NCBI RefSeq assembly: GCF_000739555.1
Contig: NZ_BBJN01000023.1
Span: 1 to 64,000 of the forward strand
Direction of reading: 5' to 3'
Source: Halolamina rubra
Lineage (GTDB): Archaea; Halobacteriota; Halobacteria; Halobacteriales; Haloferacaceae
DNA: 64,000 bases
Shown: positions 34,214 through 43,437 of the stretch, one piece after another
How the letters are laid out: every line of letters starts with the position of its first letter
Position numbering within the stretch: position 1 is the stretch's first letter
Notes under the pieces: generated by a model
The model's input: the letters and a program-made list of their open reading frames with translations, nothing else
Database searches by the model: none
Told to the model about the DNA's origin: nothing
Translations under genes and position numbers: made by a program

Positions 34214-34522
34214 TCACCACGACGGCGGCCGGAACCCCGCCTCCTCCAGGATCGGCTTCCAGCGCTGCTGCACCGAGAGTCGAGAGACGTCCATCGCGTC
34301 GGCCACCGCGGTCTGGGCTCGCTCCTCGCCGGCGAGCAGCGCGGCCGCGTACAGCGCCGCCGCCGCGACCGCGGGCTTGGAGCGCTCGCTCTCGGGGACG
34401 TTACTCAGGAACAGGTCCTCGGCGGTGGAGCGGGCTTCGGCGCTCAGTTCGAGGCTGTCGGCGCCCCGTTCCAGCTCGGCGAGCCACTCCGCCTCCTCGA
34501 CTCGATCCCGCGCGCTGTACAC
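34214..34522 (-). CDS. TFB-like protein with one cyclin-type repeat
   Basis: 102 residues. Segments SAEARSTAEDLFLSNVPESE, SKPAVAAAALYAAALLAGEE and AVADAMDVSRLSVQQRWKPI follow one cyclin repeat of archaeal transcription factor B, ending with the recognition-like helix of TFIIB (VSRLSVQQRWKPIL). The N-terminal zinc ribbon, B-finger and first repeat are missing. It may be a decoy, a regulator of initiation or a degraded tfb. The frame is intact, which argues that it is expressed. It abuts coaD without a gap. Confidence 0.7.
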   Translation of the reverse strand: MYSARDRVEEAEWLAELERGADSLELSAEARSTAEDLFLSNVPESERSKPAVAAAALYAAALLAGEERAQTAVADAMDVSRLSVQQRWKPILEEAGFRPPSW

Positions 34523-34560
34523 GTGTGGTGGTTAGCGTGCGGCGAAATAAACCTCCGGGC

Positions 34561-34959
34561 TCAGAGCTCGTGGTACTCGCTGATCGTCTCGCGCCACGCG
34601 TCCGGGAGCGGCACCGACTCGCCCGCGTCCCGGTCGTAGGCGACCTGGACGCTCTCGATGCTCGCCGCGAGCTCGCCGTCGGCGGTCCGGATCTCGTACC
34701 CCATCGGGAGGCTCGACTCGCCGAGCCGGGGGACCGACACCGCGACGGTCACGGGGCCGTCGTCGAGCTCGATCGGTCGGTGGTAGTCGATCTCGATCCG
34801 GGCGAGCACCGAGGAGACGGCGGAGAGGTCCTGATCGAGCACGTCGTCGAAGTAGTCCGCGCGTGCCTGTTCGGCGTAGGTGGCGTACACCGCGTTGTTG
34901 ACGTGGCCCATCGCGTCGATGTCCCGGAAGCGTACGTCCAGCGTCGTCTCGTAGCTCAT
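34561..34959 (-). CDS. acyl-CoA thioesterase, 4HBT (YbgC/hotdog) family
   Basis: 132 residues. The hotdog motif RFRDIDAMGHVNNAVYATYA is the classic 4-hydroxybenzoyl-CoA thioesterase signature, with the catalytic Asp in DIDAMGHVNN. It hydrolyses a CoA thioester to a free acid. No membrane segment. The start is the ATG at 34959. It follows the HVO_2922-like gene (54 bases between) on the same strand. Confidence 0.88.
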   Translation of the reverse strand: MSYETTLDVRFRDIDAMGHVNNAVYATYAEQARADYFDDVLDQDLSAVSSVLARIEIDYHRPIELDDGPVTVAVSVPRLGESSLPMGYEIRTADGELAASIESVQVAYDRDAGESVPLPDAWRETISEYHEL

Positions 34960-34981
34960 GGATCGACCTGGAGGCCGAGTG

Positions 34982-34986
34982 AAAAA
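34982..34986 (-). terminator. short T-tract between the DUF1508-like and thioesterase genes
   Basis: Five T on the minus strand, 27 bases downstream of the DUF1508-like stop and 23 bases upstream of the thioesterase start. A weak archaeal terminator candidate. Confidence 0.35.
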
Positions 34987-35013
34987 GGGACACCGATACG
35001 GCCGGGCGCCGGC

Positions 35014-35205
35014 TCAGTCGTGCTCCTCGACGGCGGCGCCGGCCGCGTTGTTCTTCACGCTCTCGATCCCCTGACGCGCCTTCTGCTTGCTCGCGTACCC
35101 CTCGCCGCTGTCGGCGACGATGTTGCCGTTGTCGTGACGGAGCCGCCAGCGGTACTGGCCGGCCTCGTCCTCGAACAGCTCGAAGGTGGCTTTTGACTCG
35201 GACAT
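35014..35205 (-). CDS. HVO_2922-like DUF1508 small protein
   Basis: 63 residues from the ATG at 35205. The sequence contains ATFELFEDEAGQYRWRLRHD and NGNIVADSGEGYASKQKARQ, the DUF1508 (YegP) repeat, which in bacteria is usually present twice. One repeat only, as in the small haloarchaeal HVO_2922 protein, which forms a dimer. Function unknown. The ORF runs to 35382 without a stop, but its extension would include the promoter region. Confidence 0.8.
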   Translation of the reverse strand: MSESKATFELFEDEAGQYRWRLRHDNGNIVADSGEGYASKQKARQGIESVKNNAAGAAVEEHD

Positions 35206-35380
35206 CGGTTGGTGGTCGTTCGCACACGGGAAACTTCTTCCGGCTATTTCGCCCCCTCGAACGGGCTCGGCCGTCGACGCCCGGCGACGCCGGGTGACAC
35301 CGAGTGACCGTCGCCCGTGACGGGTCGTCACGCTCGCCGGAGGGCGTGTGTTTTTCCCCGCTGTCGTGCAACGTCCACGC

Positions 35381-38300
35381 ATGGCAGCGGATCCCGACCC
35401 GTCGATCGACGGCGACTTCGACTACCGGGGCGGCGACGTCTCCCGGCCCGGGCTCGTCGCCGACCTCGAGCGCCTCGTCGACGGCGACGTGCGGTTCGAC
35501 AGCTACTCCCGCCAGCTCTACGCGACCGACGCCTCGGCGTACGAGGTCACCCCGATCGGCGTCGTGCTCCCGGCGTCGACGGCCGACGTGGCCGCGGTCG
35601 TCGAGTACTGCGCCGAGCGGGAGATCCCCGTCCTCCCCCGCGGCGGCGGCACCAGCCTCGCCGGCCAGACGGTGAACGAGGCCGTCGTGCTCGACACGAC
35701 CGCCGAGATGGACGCCGTCCACGAGGTCGACCCCGAGGCGGCGACGGCGACCGCCGGGGCGGGCGCGATCGTCGCCGAGCTCAACGCCGCCTGCGAGCCC
35801 CACGGGCTGAAGTTCGCGCCCGACCCGGCGTGGCGCGACAAGTCCGCCCTCGGCGGCGCCATCGGCAACAACTCCACGGGCTCGCACTCGCTGAAGTACG
35901 GCAAGACCGACGCGTACGTCGAGTCCTGCGAGGTCGTGCTCGCCGACGGCACCGTCACGCGGTTCGGCGAGGAGCGCGTCGGCGACCTCCGGGAGCGCGC
36001 CGACCCCGAGGGCGACCTCGAACAACGAATCGCCGCGGGCGTCGTCGACGCCCTCGACGACCACGCCGACGAGGTGCGCGACCGCTACCCCGAACTCAAG
36101 CGCAACGTCTCGGGGTACAACCTCGACGTGCTGGTCGACGAGGCGACCGTCGACGGCGAGGTTGCCGACGACGCCACGGTGAACCTCGCGCGCCTGCTCG
36201 CCGGGAGCGAGGGGACGCTCGCGATTGTCACGGAGGCGACCGTCTCGCTCGAACCCGTCCCGGCGACGAAAGCCGTCGCGCTGCTGGCGTACGACGACCT
36301 GATCGCGGCGATGGAGGACGTGAGCTCGGTGCTCGAACACGACCCCGCCGCCGTCGAGGTGATGGACGACACGCTGCTCGACCTCGCCCGTGACACCCAG
36401 GAGTTCGCCGACGTGGTGGGGATGCTCCCCGACGGCACCGACTCGGCGCTGCTCGTCGAGTTCTACGCCGCGGACGACGACGAGGGCCGGCAGAAGGTCG
36501 CGAACCTGCTCGCGGACCGCCGGCCGGGCACCGAGACAGTCGGCGAGCCGAGCGACGACCCGCCGAGCGCGGGCGACCCCGTCCGCGCGATGGCGGCGAT
36601 GGAGGCCCACGACGAGGACACCCGCGGGCGCTTCTGGAAGATGCGAAAGGCGGGGATGCCGATCCTGCTCTCCAGAACCACCGACGAGAAGCATCTCTCC
36701 TTCATCGAGGACTGCGCGGTCCCCCCGGCGAAGCTCCCGGAGTACACCCGACGCTTCCAGGAGATCCTCGACGACCACGACACGTTCGCCTCCTTCTACG
36801 CCCACGCCGGCCCGGGGGTGCTCCACGTCCGGCCGCTGATCGGCACGAAGACCGACGCCGGCTTCGAGCGCTTCGAGTCGATCGCCGACGACGTCAGCGA
36901 CCTCGTCGTCGAGCTCGGCGGTAGCGTCTCCGGCGAGCACGGCGACGGCCGCGCGCGCACCCAGTGGAACCGCAAACTGTACGGCCAGGAGCTCTGGGGC
37001 GCGTTCCGCGACCTCAAGTCCGCGTTCGACCCCGACTGGCTGCTCAACCCGGGGCAGGTCTGTGGCTACGCGCCCGACGAGAGCCGGCCACCGGAGTTCC
37101 CGGAACGCGCCGACGCCGTCGAGATGACCGAGCACCTGCGGTTCTCGCCCGAGTACGAGTTCGACGCCGGCTTCGAGCCGGAACTGCGCTGGGAGAACGA
37201 CAACGGGTTCCAGGGGATGGCGGAGCTCTGTCACGGCTGTGGCGGCTGCCGCGGCGAGCAGGAGACCACCGGCGGCGTGATGTGTCCGACGTACCGCGCC
37301 GCCGACGAGGAGATCCAGGCCACCCGCGGCCGGGCGAACCTGCTCCGGCAGGCGATGAGCGGCGACCTCCCCGAGGACGAGCTGTTCAGCGAGGAGTTCG
37401 CGGACGAGGTGCTCGACCTCTGTATCGGCTGTAAGGGCTGCTCGAAGGACTGCCCGAGCGAGGTCGACATGGCGAAGATGAAGACCGAGATCGAGCACGC
37501 GCGCCACCAGCGCGAGGGGAGCAGCTTGCGGGAGACGCTGTTCGCCAACGTCGACGCGCTCTCGCGGGTCGGGAGCCGGCTCGCACCGCTGTCGAACGCC
37601 GCCGCGAAGCTACCCGGCGCCCGCTGGGCGATGGAGAAGACCGTCGGCATCGCCGCCGACAGATCGCTCCCGACGTTCCACCGCGAGAGCTTCGCGGACT
37701 GGATGGCCGACCGCGAGCCCGCGGTCCCCGAGTCCGAGGCCGACCGGAAGGCGCTGCTCCTCCCGGACACGCACACGAACTTCAACGCGCCCGAGCAGGG
37801 GAAGGCCGCGGTCCGCGTGCTCGAGGCCGCGGGCGTCCACGTCCGACTCGCCGACGACGCCGGCCCCAGCGGCCGGCCGCCGCTCTCGAAGGGGTTCGTC
37901 GGGCAGGCCCGCGACCGCGCCCGGAAGAACGTCGACGCGCTCGCGCCACGAGTCCGCGATGGCTGGGACGTGGTCGTCGTCGAGCCCTCCGACGCGGTGA
38001 TGCTCCAGTCGGACTACGGAGATCTGCTCGCCGGCGACGGCGTCGACGCCCTCTCGACGGCGACGTACGGCGTGTTCGAGTACCTCGACGCGTTCCAGCT
38101 CGACGAAAACCTCGACGCCGCGGGCGACGGGACGCTCGTCTACCACGGTCACTGCCACCAGAAGGCGACGAAGAAGGACCACCACGCGGTCGGCGTCCTC
38201 CGCCGCGCCGGCTTCGCGGTCGAGCCGCTCGACTCCACCTGCTGTGGGATGGCGGGCAGCTTCGGCTACGAGGCCGAGCACTACTCCATGAGCAAAGCGA

Positions 38301-38458
38301 TCGGGCGGATCCTGTTCGACCAGGTCGACGACGCCGACGCGGAGGAGGTCGTCGCCCCGGGCGCCTCCTGCCGAACTCAGCTTGCGGACCGCCCGGGCGC
38401 CGACGCCGAGCCGCCACACCCAGTCGAGAAGCTCGCCGCCGCCGTCGACGCCAACTGA
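35381..38458 (+). CDS. D-lactate dehydrogenase/glycolate oxidase-type FAD and Fe-S fusion
   Basis: 1025 residues. Residues 40-260 form the FAD_binding_4 domain (PRGGGTSLAGQ near 86, then IGNNSTGSHSLKYGKTDAYV). An FAD-oxidase C domain follows to ~600. Then come ferredoxin-type clusters CHGCGGCRG near 620 and CIGCKGCSKDCPSE near 682, and a CCG domain (GHCHQKAT near 925 and TCCGMAGSFGYE near 953). Such fusions are D-lactate or glycolate dehydrogenases feeding electrons to the respiratory chain. The enzyme class is clear but the substrate is not. It is a single gene, with no separate GlcE/GlcF. Confidence 0.9.
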   Translation: MAADPDPSIDGDFDYRGGDVSRPGLVADLERLVDGDVRFDSYSRQLYATDASAYEVTPIGVVLPASTADVAAVVEYCAEREIPVLPRGGGTSLAGQTVNEAVVLDTTAEMDAVHEVDPEAATATAGAGAIVAELNAACEPHGLKFAPDPAWRDKSALGGAIGNNSTGSHSLKYGKTDAYVESCEVVLADGTVTRFGEERVGDLRERADPEGDLEQRIAAGVVDALDDHADEVRDRYPELKRNVSGYNLDVLVDEATVDGEVADDATVNLARLLAGSEGTLAIVTEATVSLEPVPATKAVALLAYDDLIAAMEDVSSVLEHDPAAVEVMDDTLLDLARDTQEFADVVGMLPDGTDSALLVEFYAADDDEGRQKVANLLADRRPGTETVGEPSDDPPSAGDPVRAMAAMEAHDEDTRGRFWKMRKAGMPILLSRTTDEKHLSFIEDCAVPPAKLPEYTRRFQEILDDHDTFASFYAHAGPGVLHVRPLIGTKTDAGFERFESIADDVSDLVVELGGSVSGEHGDGRARTQWNRKLYGQELWGAFRDLKSAFDPDWLLNPGQVCGYAPDESRPPEFPERADAVEMTEHLRFSPEYEFDAGFEPELRWENDNGFQGMAELCHGCGGCRGEQETTGGVMCPTYRAADEEIQATRGRANLLRQAMSGDLPEDELFSEEFADEVLDLCIGCKGCSKDCPSEVDMAKMKTEIEHARHQREGSSLRETLFANVDALSRVGSRLAPLSNAAAKLPGARWAMEKTVGIAADRSLPTFHRESFADWMADREPAVPESEADRKALLLPDTHTNFNAPEQGKAAVRVLEAAGVHVRLADDAGPSGRPPLSKGFVGQARDRARKNVDALAPRVRDGWDVVVVEPSDAVMLQSDYGDLLAGDGVDALSTATYGVFEYLDAFQLDENLDAAGDGTLVYHGHCHQKATKKDHHAVGVLRRAGFAVEPLDSTCCGMAGSFGYEAEHYSMSKAIGRILFDQVDDADAEEVVAPGASCRTQLADRPGADAEPPHPVEKLAAAVDAN

Positions 38459-38610
38459 GCCCCCGAGCAGTCGAACCCACTTTTGAAGTACGAAAGCGCG
38501 ACCACACGCCCCGTGACCTGAGAGCCGCGGCGGGGCAGCAGCGGGAGCGTGGCACCTGCCTCGCCGAGCGGTCCGCCACCTGTTCGCCAGCTCGCGAGCG
38601 CCCGCGCCGT

Positions 38611-39692
38611 TCAGAGCCCGTCGAGCACCCGGCCCAGTTCGGCCAGCCCGGCGTCGACGGCCGCCGGCTCTCGCCCGGCCGAGAGCCGGATCCCCGAGGG
38701 GGCGTCGAAGAAGCGCCCCGGGACGACGAGCACGCCGGCGTCCCACGCCGCTTCGGTGAGCGTGTCGCCGTCGACGCGCTCGTGCTCGACCAGGCCGAAC
38801 GTACAGCCCGCGGCGATCGCCCCGTCGAGATCGTCCCGATCCCCGACGAACGACGCCAGCAGCTCGTGGTTCCGCCGGAGGTGGGCCCGCGAGTCCGCGA
38901 CCAGCTCGTCCCGGTGGGCGAAGAAGCGCCGGGCGAGCGCGCGGGACGGCGCCGCGACCGACGGGACGTGCATGAACACCTCCCGAGCCCGGTCGACGAA
39001 CGGCTCGTCGGCGATCAGCCAGCCGATCTGGAGCCCGCCCAGCCCGTGGAACTTGGTGATCGAGCCGGTCACGACCGTGTTCGGTAGCCCCGCAGCCGTG
39101 ACGCCGCCGAACGCCCCCTCGGAGTCAGACTCGGCCGTGTAGGGGCCGTAAACCTCGTCCACGAGCAGGCGGGCGTCCGTCTCCGCCACGGCCTCGGCGA
39201 CCGACGCCAGTTCGCCCCGGGAGGTGAGCCGGCCGGTCGGGTTGTGGCGGTTCGTGACGGTGACCAGCGCCGTCTCCGGGGTCGTCGCGCCGGCGATCGC
39301 CCCGGGTAGCAACGGGTAGCCCGAACTCGCCGGGCGATCGAAGCGCTCGATCTCCGCCCCCCACGCCGGCGCGTGTGGACCAGTGGATCGTACCCCGGCC
39401 GCTCGACGAGCACCTCGTCGCCGTCGGCCAGCGACAGCGCCGTCGTGGCGGCGAGGAAGTTCGCGTGCGTCGCGCCCGCGGTCACCAGCACCCGCGACTC
39501 GTCGACGCCGTACTCAGCGGCGAGGGACGCTTCGAGCGACGGCGGGTCGGCCGCATCGTCGCGCCCCGCAAGCGGCGGCGGCACGACCGATCCGTCCGAG
39601 CGATCGGTGCGGAGATCGCTCGATCCGAGGTCGTGAGCCGCGGTCTCGGGGCGGCCGTGGATCCACTCCAGATACGGCATCGGTTCGAACAT
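38611..39692 (-). pseudogene. class I/II aminotransferase-like gene with one-base frameshift
   Basis: Two frames join into about 360 residues. Frame 1 from the ATG at 39692: MFEPMPYLEWIHGRPETAAH to GYDPLVHT. Frame 2 carries the PLP lysine in GSITKFHGLGGLQIGW, LVDEVYGPY and NRHNPTGRLT. Near 39372 one base is missing; adding it gives HTxPAWGAEIERFDRPASSG and reads on to the stop at 38611. Fold-type I aminotransferases convert an amino acid and a 2-oxoacid; substrate unknown. The PLP lysine, Asn and Asp-x-x-Tyr are intact, and the length fits once the base is added. Sequencing error is likelier than decay. Confidence 0.8.
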
Positions 39693-39731
39693 GGCGGTCC
39701 AGTCGGCGGAGAGGGGTTAAGAGCCACCGGC

Positions 39732-40160
39732 TCACCGGTCGGGTTGCCGGGACCGGCGACGGTGAGCGTCGCGGGCCCGTCGCTTCGCGGCGTCGACGCC
39801 GTCGAACCGCGCGAGGTGGCTGTCGCAGTCGCAGTCGGAGGCGCCGAAACCCGCCACGGGGCCGCTCCCGAGCGCCCCCGCGACCGCGCACTCGCAGTCC
39901 CGTTCGGGCGTGCGCTCGACGGCGACTACCGCCACGTCGGGGTGGCCACCGAAGTAGTCGACGTGCCAGTGCCGCACGTCGTGGTCGCCGTCGGCGACGC
40001 GTCGGTGGCGGTCGATCCGGGAGAAGCCGCCGCTGCCGAGCGCGCTCCCCGTGTAGCAGTAGCCGCCGGCAGGGAACCGGTGTTCCCCCAGCGCGCCAAC
40101 CTCGATCGTGGCGGCGCTCGGGAGCGAAAACACGAGCGTGTACGTACCGCCGTCGGCCAT
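39732..40160 (-). CDS. DUF123/GIY-YIG-like nuclease domain protein
   Basis: 142 residues from the ATG at 40160. The opening GTYTLVFSLPSAATIEVGAL and GGYCYTGSALGSGG match the DUF123 family (COG1833), a GIY-YIG-like fold whose two Tyr-containing motifs are here YTLV and GYCYTG. The RHWHVDYF segment and the C-terminal CDCDSHLARFDGVDAA fit as well. Members are predicted endonucleases or nucleic-acid binding. Divergent from a DEAD/DEAH helicase gene with 75 bases between, suggesting a shared promoter. Confidence 0.75.
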   Translation of the reverse strand: MADGGTYTLVFSLPSAATIEVGALGEHRFPAGGYCYTGSALGSGGFSRIDRHRRVADGDHDVRHWHVDYFGGHPDVAVVAVERTPERDCECAVAGALGSGPVAGFGASDCDCDSHLARFDGVDAAKRRARDAHRRRSRQPDR

Positions 40161-40235
40161 ACGGGACTGTGGACGGCACCACCCAAAAGCGGCCGGGACC
40201 AGAACCGTCATGGCCCGGGAGCGCCGAGCGGGCGC

Positions 40236-42572
40236 GTGCACGACCCGCTCGACTGGCTCCGCGAGCGCCCCTACTACCGGGATCAGGTGGCGGCCCATCG
40301 ACGCGTCCCGCCTCGCGAGCCACGGTTCGCGGATCTCGACCTCGAACCTCGCCTCGAGGACGCGCTCGCCGAGCGGGGGATCGAGCGGCCGTTCCGCCAC
40401 CAGGCCGAGGCGGTCCGCGCCGTCCGCGACGGCGACGACGCCGTGATCGCGACCGAGACCGCGAGCGGGAAGAGCCTCGCCTACACCGTGCCGGCGTTCG
40501 AGAACGCGATGGACCACGGCGGCCGGACGCTGTACATCGGTCCGCAGAACGCCCTGATCGCCGACCAGCTGGAGACGCTGTCGGAGCTGGCGCGCGACCT
40601 GGGCTTCGGCTCCCGGGTCTCGGTTGACCAGTACACGGGGCGGCTCTCGAAGGCCGAAAAGCGGGACGTGCGGGACCGCCGGCCGACGGTGCTGCTCTCG
40701 AACCCCGACATGGTCCACTACGCGATGCTCCCTCACGCCCACCGGCTCTGGGAGTGGTTCTTCGGTTCGCTCGAACTGGTGGTGATCGACGAGGTCCACA
40801 GCTACCGCGGCGTGTTCGGCTCGCAGGTCGCCCTGTTGCTCCGGCGGTTGAACCGGATCTGCGAACGCTACGGCGCGGACCCGACGTACGTCTGCTGTTC
40901 GGCGACGATCGGCAACCCCGTCGAGCACGCCGCGACCGTCACCGGGCGGGACCCCTCCGGGTTCGCGCTCGTCGACAACGACGCCTCAGCGACCGGCCCG
41001 CGGGACTGGGTGCTCTGGAACCCGCCGGAGTACGAGCAGGATCGCGGCACGGGCCGGCGTCGGTCGAGTCACACCGAGTCGATGCGCCTGTTCGCCGACC
41101 TCGTCGAGGCGGGCGAGCAGACGCTCGTGTTCACGCGGAGTCGCCAGACTGCAGAGCGGTACGCCGAGGAGTCGGCCAAGGAGCTCCGGAGCCGCGGCGC
41201 GACCGAACTGGCGGGGAAGGTCGGCGCCTACCAGGGCTCCTTGACCGACGACCGCCGGCGGGAGCTGGAGGATCAGCTCCACGACGGCGAGCTGCGCGGC
41301 GTCTGGAGCACGAACGCGCTGGAGCTCGGCGTCGACGTGGGCGGGCTGGACGCGGTGATCGTCGACGGCTACCCCGGAACCCGGATGGCGGCGTTCCAGC
41401 AAGCCGGCCGTGCAGGCCGGGGCGACGATCCGGCGCTCGTGGTGCTCGTCGCCGGCGAGGACCAGCTGGACCAGTACCTGATGCGCAACCCCGGGACGTT
41501 CTTCGACGGCGAACCCGAAGACGCGATATCGAACCCCGAGAACGAGGCGCTCCTGCCGGACCACGTCGCCGCCGCAGCCGCCGAGAACTGGCTCTCACGT
41601 GACGACGAGCGCCACTTCGGCGAGCCGTTCCCCGACGTGGTCGCCGATCTGGAGGCGTCGGGCGTGCTCGAACGGCGCGACACCGCGGACGGGGTGCGCT
41701 GGACCCACGACGGCGACGAGAGCCCCCAGCACGCGATGAACCTCCGAACCATCGACGACCGCGAGGTCGACCTCCGGGACGCCCGCTCGGGCGACGTGAT
41801 CGCGTCGCTCTCCTTCTCGGACGCGCTGCGTGACGCCCATCCCGGGGCGATCTACCACCACCAGGGGCAGCGCTACGAGGTGGGGGAGTTGGACCTGGAC
41901 CGCGACACCGCCCGGCTCCAGCCGACGTGGGCCGACTACCACACGAGGGTGCTGACCGAGAAGGACGTGACCGTCCACGAGGAGCTGCGGGAGAAACCCC
42001 TCTCGGCGCGACCGGAGACGACGGTCCGGTTCGCCGACGTTTCGGTCACCGAGCGGATCACGGGGTTCGAGCGCCGAGACGCCGCGTCGGGCGAGACGCT
42101 GGGCCGCGAGCCGCTCGACCTGCCGGAGACGACGCTCCGCACGAAGGCGCTCTACTGGACCGTCCCCGAGGACGTGGAGGTGGAGATGCGCGCCATCGGC
42201 GCCGAGCGCGGCGACCCCGAGTACGGGTTCAACGGCGGCATCCACGCCGCCGAGCACGGCGTCATCTCGCTGTTCCCGCTGTACCTGCTCTGTGACCGGG
42301 CGGACATCGGCGGGCTCTCGACGCCGTATCACGCCCACACCGACCAGTCGACGATCTTCGTCTACGACGGCCACCCAGGCGGCGTCGGCCTGACGCGGCG
42401 GGGGTACGACCGGATCGAGGAGCTGATGAGCCGGACCGCTCGGCTCGTCGACGACTGCGACTGCGCGGACGGCTGTCCGTCCTGCGTGCAGTCGCCCCAC
42501 TGCGGCAACGCGAACGACCCGCTCTCGAAGCCGGAGGCGGTGTTCATGCTCGACGCGCTGACGGAAGGATGA
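40236..42572 (+). CDS. DEAD/DEAH-box helicase with DUF1998 (MrfA/Hrq1-like)
   Basis: 778 residues from a GTG at 40236, the best-supported in-frame start (VHDPLDWLRERPYYRDQVAA); the open frame before it is out of register with any plausible protein. Motifs: Walker A TETASGKSLAY near 72, DEVH at 184-187 (VIDEVHSYRG), CCSATIGNP near 220, and GRAGRGDDP. C-terminal DUF1998 has the four-Cys zinc site in CDCADGCPSCVQSPHC near 744. This is the architecture of MrfA (YprA) and Hrq1 3'-5' helicases, which help repair interstrand crosslinks. In the archaeal case a repair role is inferred. Confidence 0.85.
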   Translation: MHDPLDWLRERPYYRDQVAAHRRVPPREPRFADLDLEPRLEDALAERGIERPFRHQAEAVRAVRDGDDAVIATETASGKSLAYTVPAFENAMDHGGRTLYIGPQNALIADQLETLSELARDLGFGSRVSVDQYTGRLSKAEKRDVRDRRPTVLLSNPDMVHYAMLPHAHRLWEWFFGSLELVVIDEVHSYRGVFGSQVALLLRRLNRICERYGADPTYVCCSATIGNPVEHAATVTGRDPSGFALVDNDASATGPRDWVLWNPPEYEQDRGTGRRRSSHTESMRLFADLVEAGEQTLVFTRSRQTAERYAEESAKELRSRGATELAGKVGAYQGSLTDDRRRELEDQLHDGELRGVWSTNALELGVDVGGLDAVIVDGYPGTRMAAFQQAGRAGRGDDPALVVLVAGEDQLDQYLMRNPGTFFDGEPEDAISNPENEALLPDHVAAAAAENWLSRDDERHFGEPFPDVVADLEASGVLERRDTADGVRWTHDGDESPQHAMNLRTIDDREVDLRDARSGDVIASLSFSDALRDAHPGAIYHHQGQRYEVGELDLDRDTARLQPTWADYHTRVLTEKDVTVHEELREKPLSARPETTVRFADVSVTERITGFERRDAASGETLGREPLDLPETTLRTKALYWTVPEDVEVEMRAIGAERGDPEYGFNGGIHAAEHGVISLFPLYLLCDRADIGGLSTPYHAHTDQSTIFVYDGHPGGVGLTRRGYDRIEELMSRTARLVDDCDCADGCPSCVQSPHCGNANDPLSKPEAVFMLDALTEG

Positions 42573-42607
42573 CCGCTCACGCAGAACGTCGGGGCGCTTT
42601 TGCAACG

Positions 42608-42613
42608 CTTAAA
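42608..42613 (+). promoter_or_regulatory. TATA-like box of grpE
   Basis: CTTAAA, 25-30 bases before the ATG at 42638, fits a leaderless or short-leader promoter for the heat-shock gene. Confidence 0.5.
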
Positions 42614-42637
42614 CCCACGGCGGCGCTTCCCTCCACC

Positions 42638-43303
42638 ATGACCGACGACGCCGACGCGGCAGCCGAGGAGCCGACCGACGCCGAGGGGCACGCCGACGCC
42701 GAGAGGCACGTCGACGAACCGGCGACGGATCCCGAGGCCGAGGCGGCGGAAGCAGCGAGCGAGCCAGAGGCGGGCGATCAGGGGTCGGGCGAGGGGGCGG
42801 ACCCCGACCGCTCGCTGCTCGACCGCGTCGGCGACCACGACGAGGCGCTGGCCGAGGAGCTCGAAGCCGAGCGCGCCGACTACGAGGAGCGCATCGACGA
42901 GCTCGAGAGCAAGCTCACCCGCAAGCAGGCCGACTTCCAGAACTTCAAAAAGCGCCAGCAGAAGAAGCTCGACCAGCAGCGCGCCCGCGCGACCGAGGAC
43001 CTCGTGGAGCGACTCCTGCCGGTCCGGGACAACCTCGCCCGCGCGCTGGAGCAGGACGGCGACGCCGACATCCGCGAGGGTGTCGAGCAGACGCTGGGCG
43101 AGCTGGACCGCGTGCTCGAGGACGAGGGCGTCGAGCGCATCGAGCCCGAGGCCGGCGAGGACCCCGACCCGGAGCGCCACGAGGTGCTGATGCGCGTCGA
43201 GAGCGACCGCCCCGCCGGCGTCATCGACGAGCTCTACCGCCCCGGCTACGAGATGGGCGACCGCGTGATCCGGACCGCACAGGTCACCGTCAGCCAGGAG
43301 TAG
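42638..43303 (+). CDS. grpE: nucleotide exchange factor GrpE
   Basis: 221 residues from the ATG at 42638. The N-terminal ~70 residues are an acidic, Ala/Glu/Asp-rich extension, longer than the bacterial one. A coiled-coil helix follows (AEELEAERADYEERIDELES; QADFQNFKKRQQKKLDQQRA), then the beta-domain EGVERIEPEAGEDPDPERHE and GYEMGDRVIRTAQVTVS. GrpE releases ADP from DnaK. It is followed by dnaK on the same strand, 134 bases away, which has its own TATA-like box. Confidence 0.92.
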   Translation: MTDDADAAAEEPTDAEGHADAERHVDEPATDPEAEAAEAASEPEAGDQGSGEGADPDRSLLDRVGDHDEALAEELEAERADYEERIDELESKLTRKQADFQNFKKRQQKKLDQQRARATEDLVERLLPVRDNLARALEQDGDADIREGVEQTLGELDRVLEDEGVERIEPEAGEDPDPERHEVLMRVESDRPAGVIDELYRPGYEMGDRVIRTAQVTVSQE

Positions 43304-43403
43304 CGGTCGGCGGACGGTTCGGCATAAATCCTTCTCCACAACCCCGCGCCGGCTGGTAGAACCGCAAGCGGGCGTTGGGGTGTTCTCCGGGCGCTAAAGC
43401 AAC

Positions 43404-43409
43404 CTTTAA
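43404..43409 (+). promoter_or_regulatory. TATA-like box of dnaK
   Basis: CTTTAA, 29-34 bases before the ATG at 43438. The CTAAAGC just before it at 43394-43400 may be part of an upstream element. Confidence 0.5.
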
Positions 43410-43437
43410 CCGACTCAACCCGGAAGGTACGACCAAG

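Noticed and set aside
38459-38610. Small gene between the D-lactate dehydrogenase-type gene and the aminotransferase
   Set aside because: No frame gives a convincing start or protein; it looks like plain spacer.
39375-40235. Long open frame before the helicase as part of the helicase
   Set aside because: It is GC-rich antisense to the nuclease and aminotransferase and gives no family motif; the helicase domain starts after the GTG at 40236.
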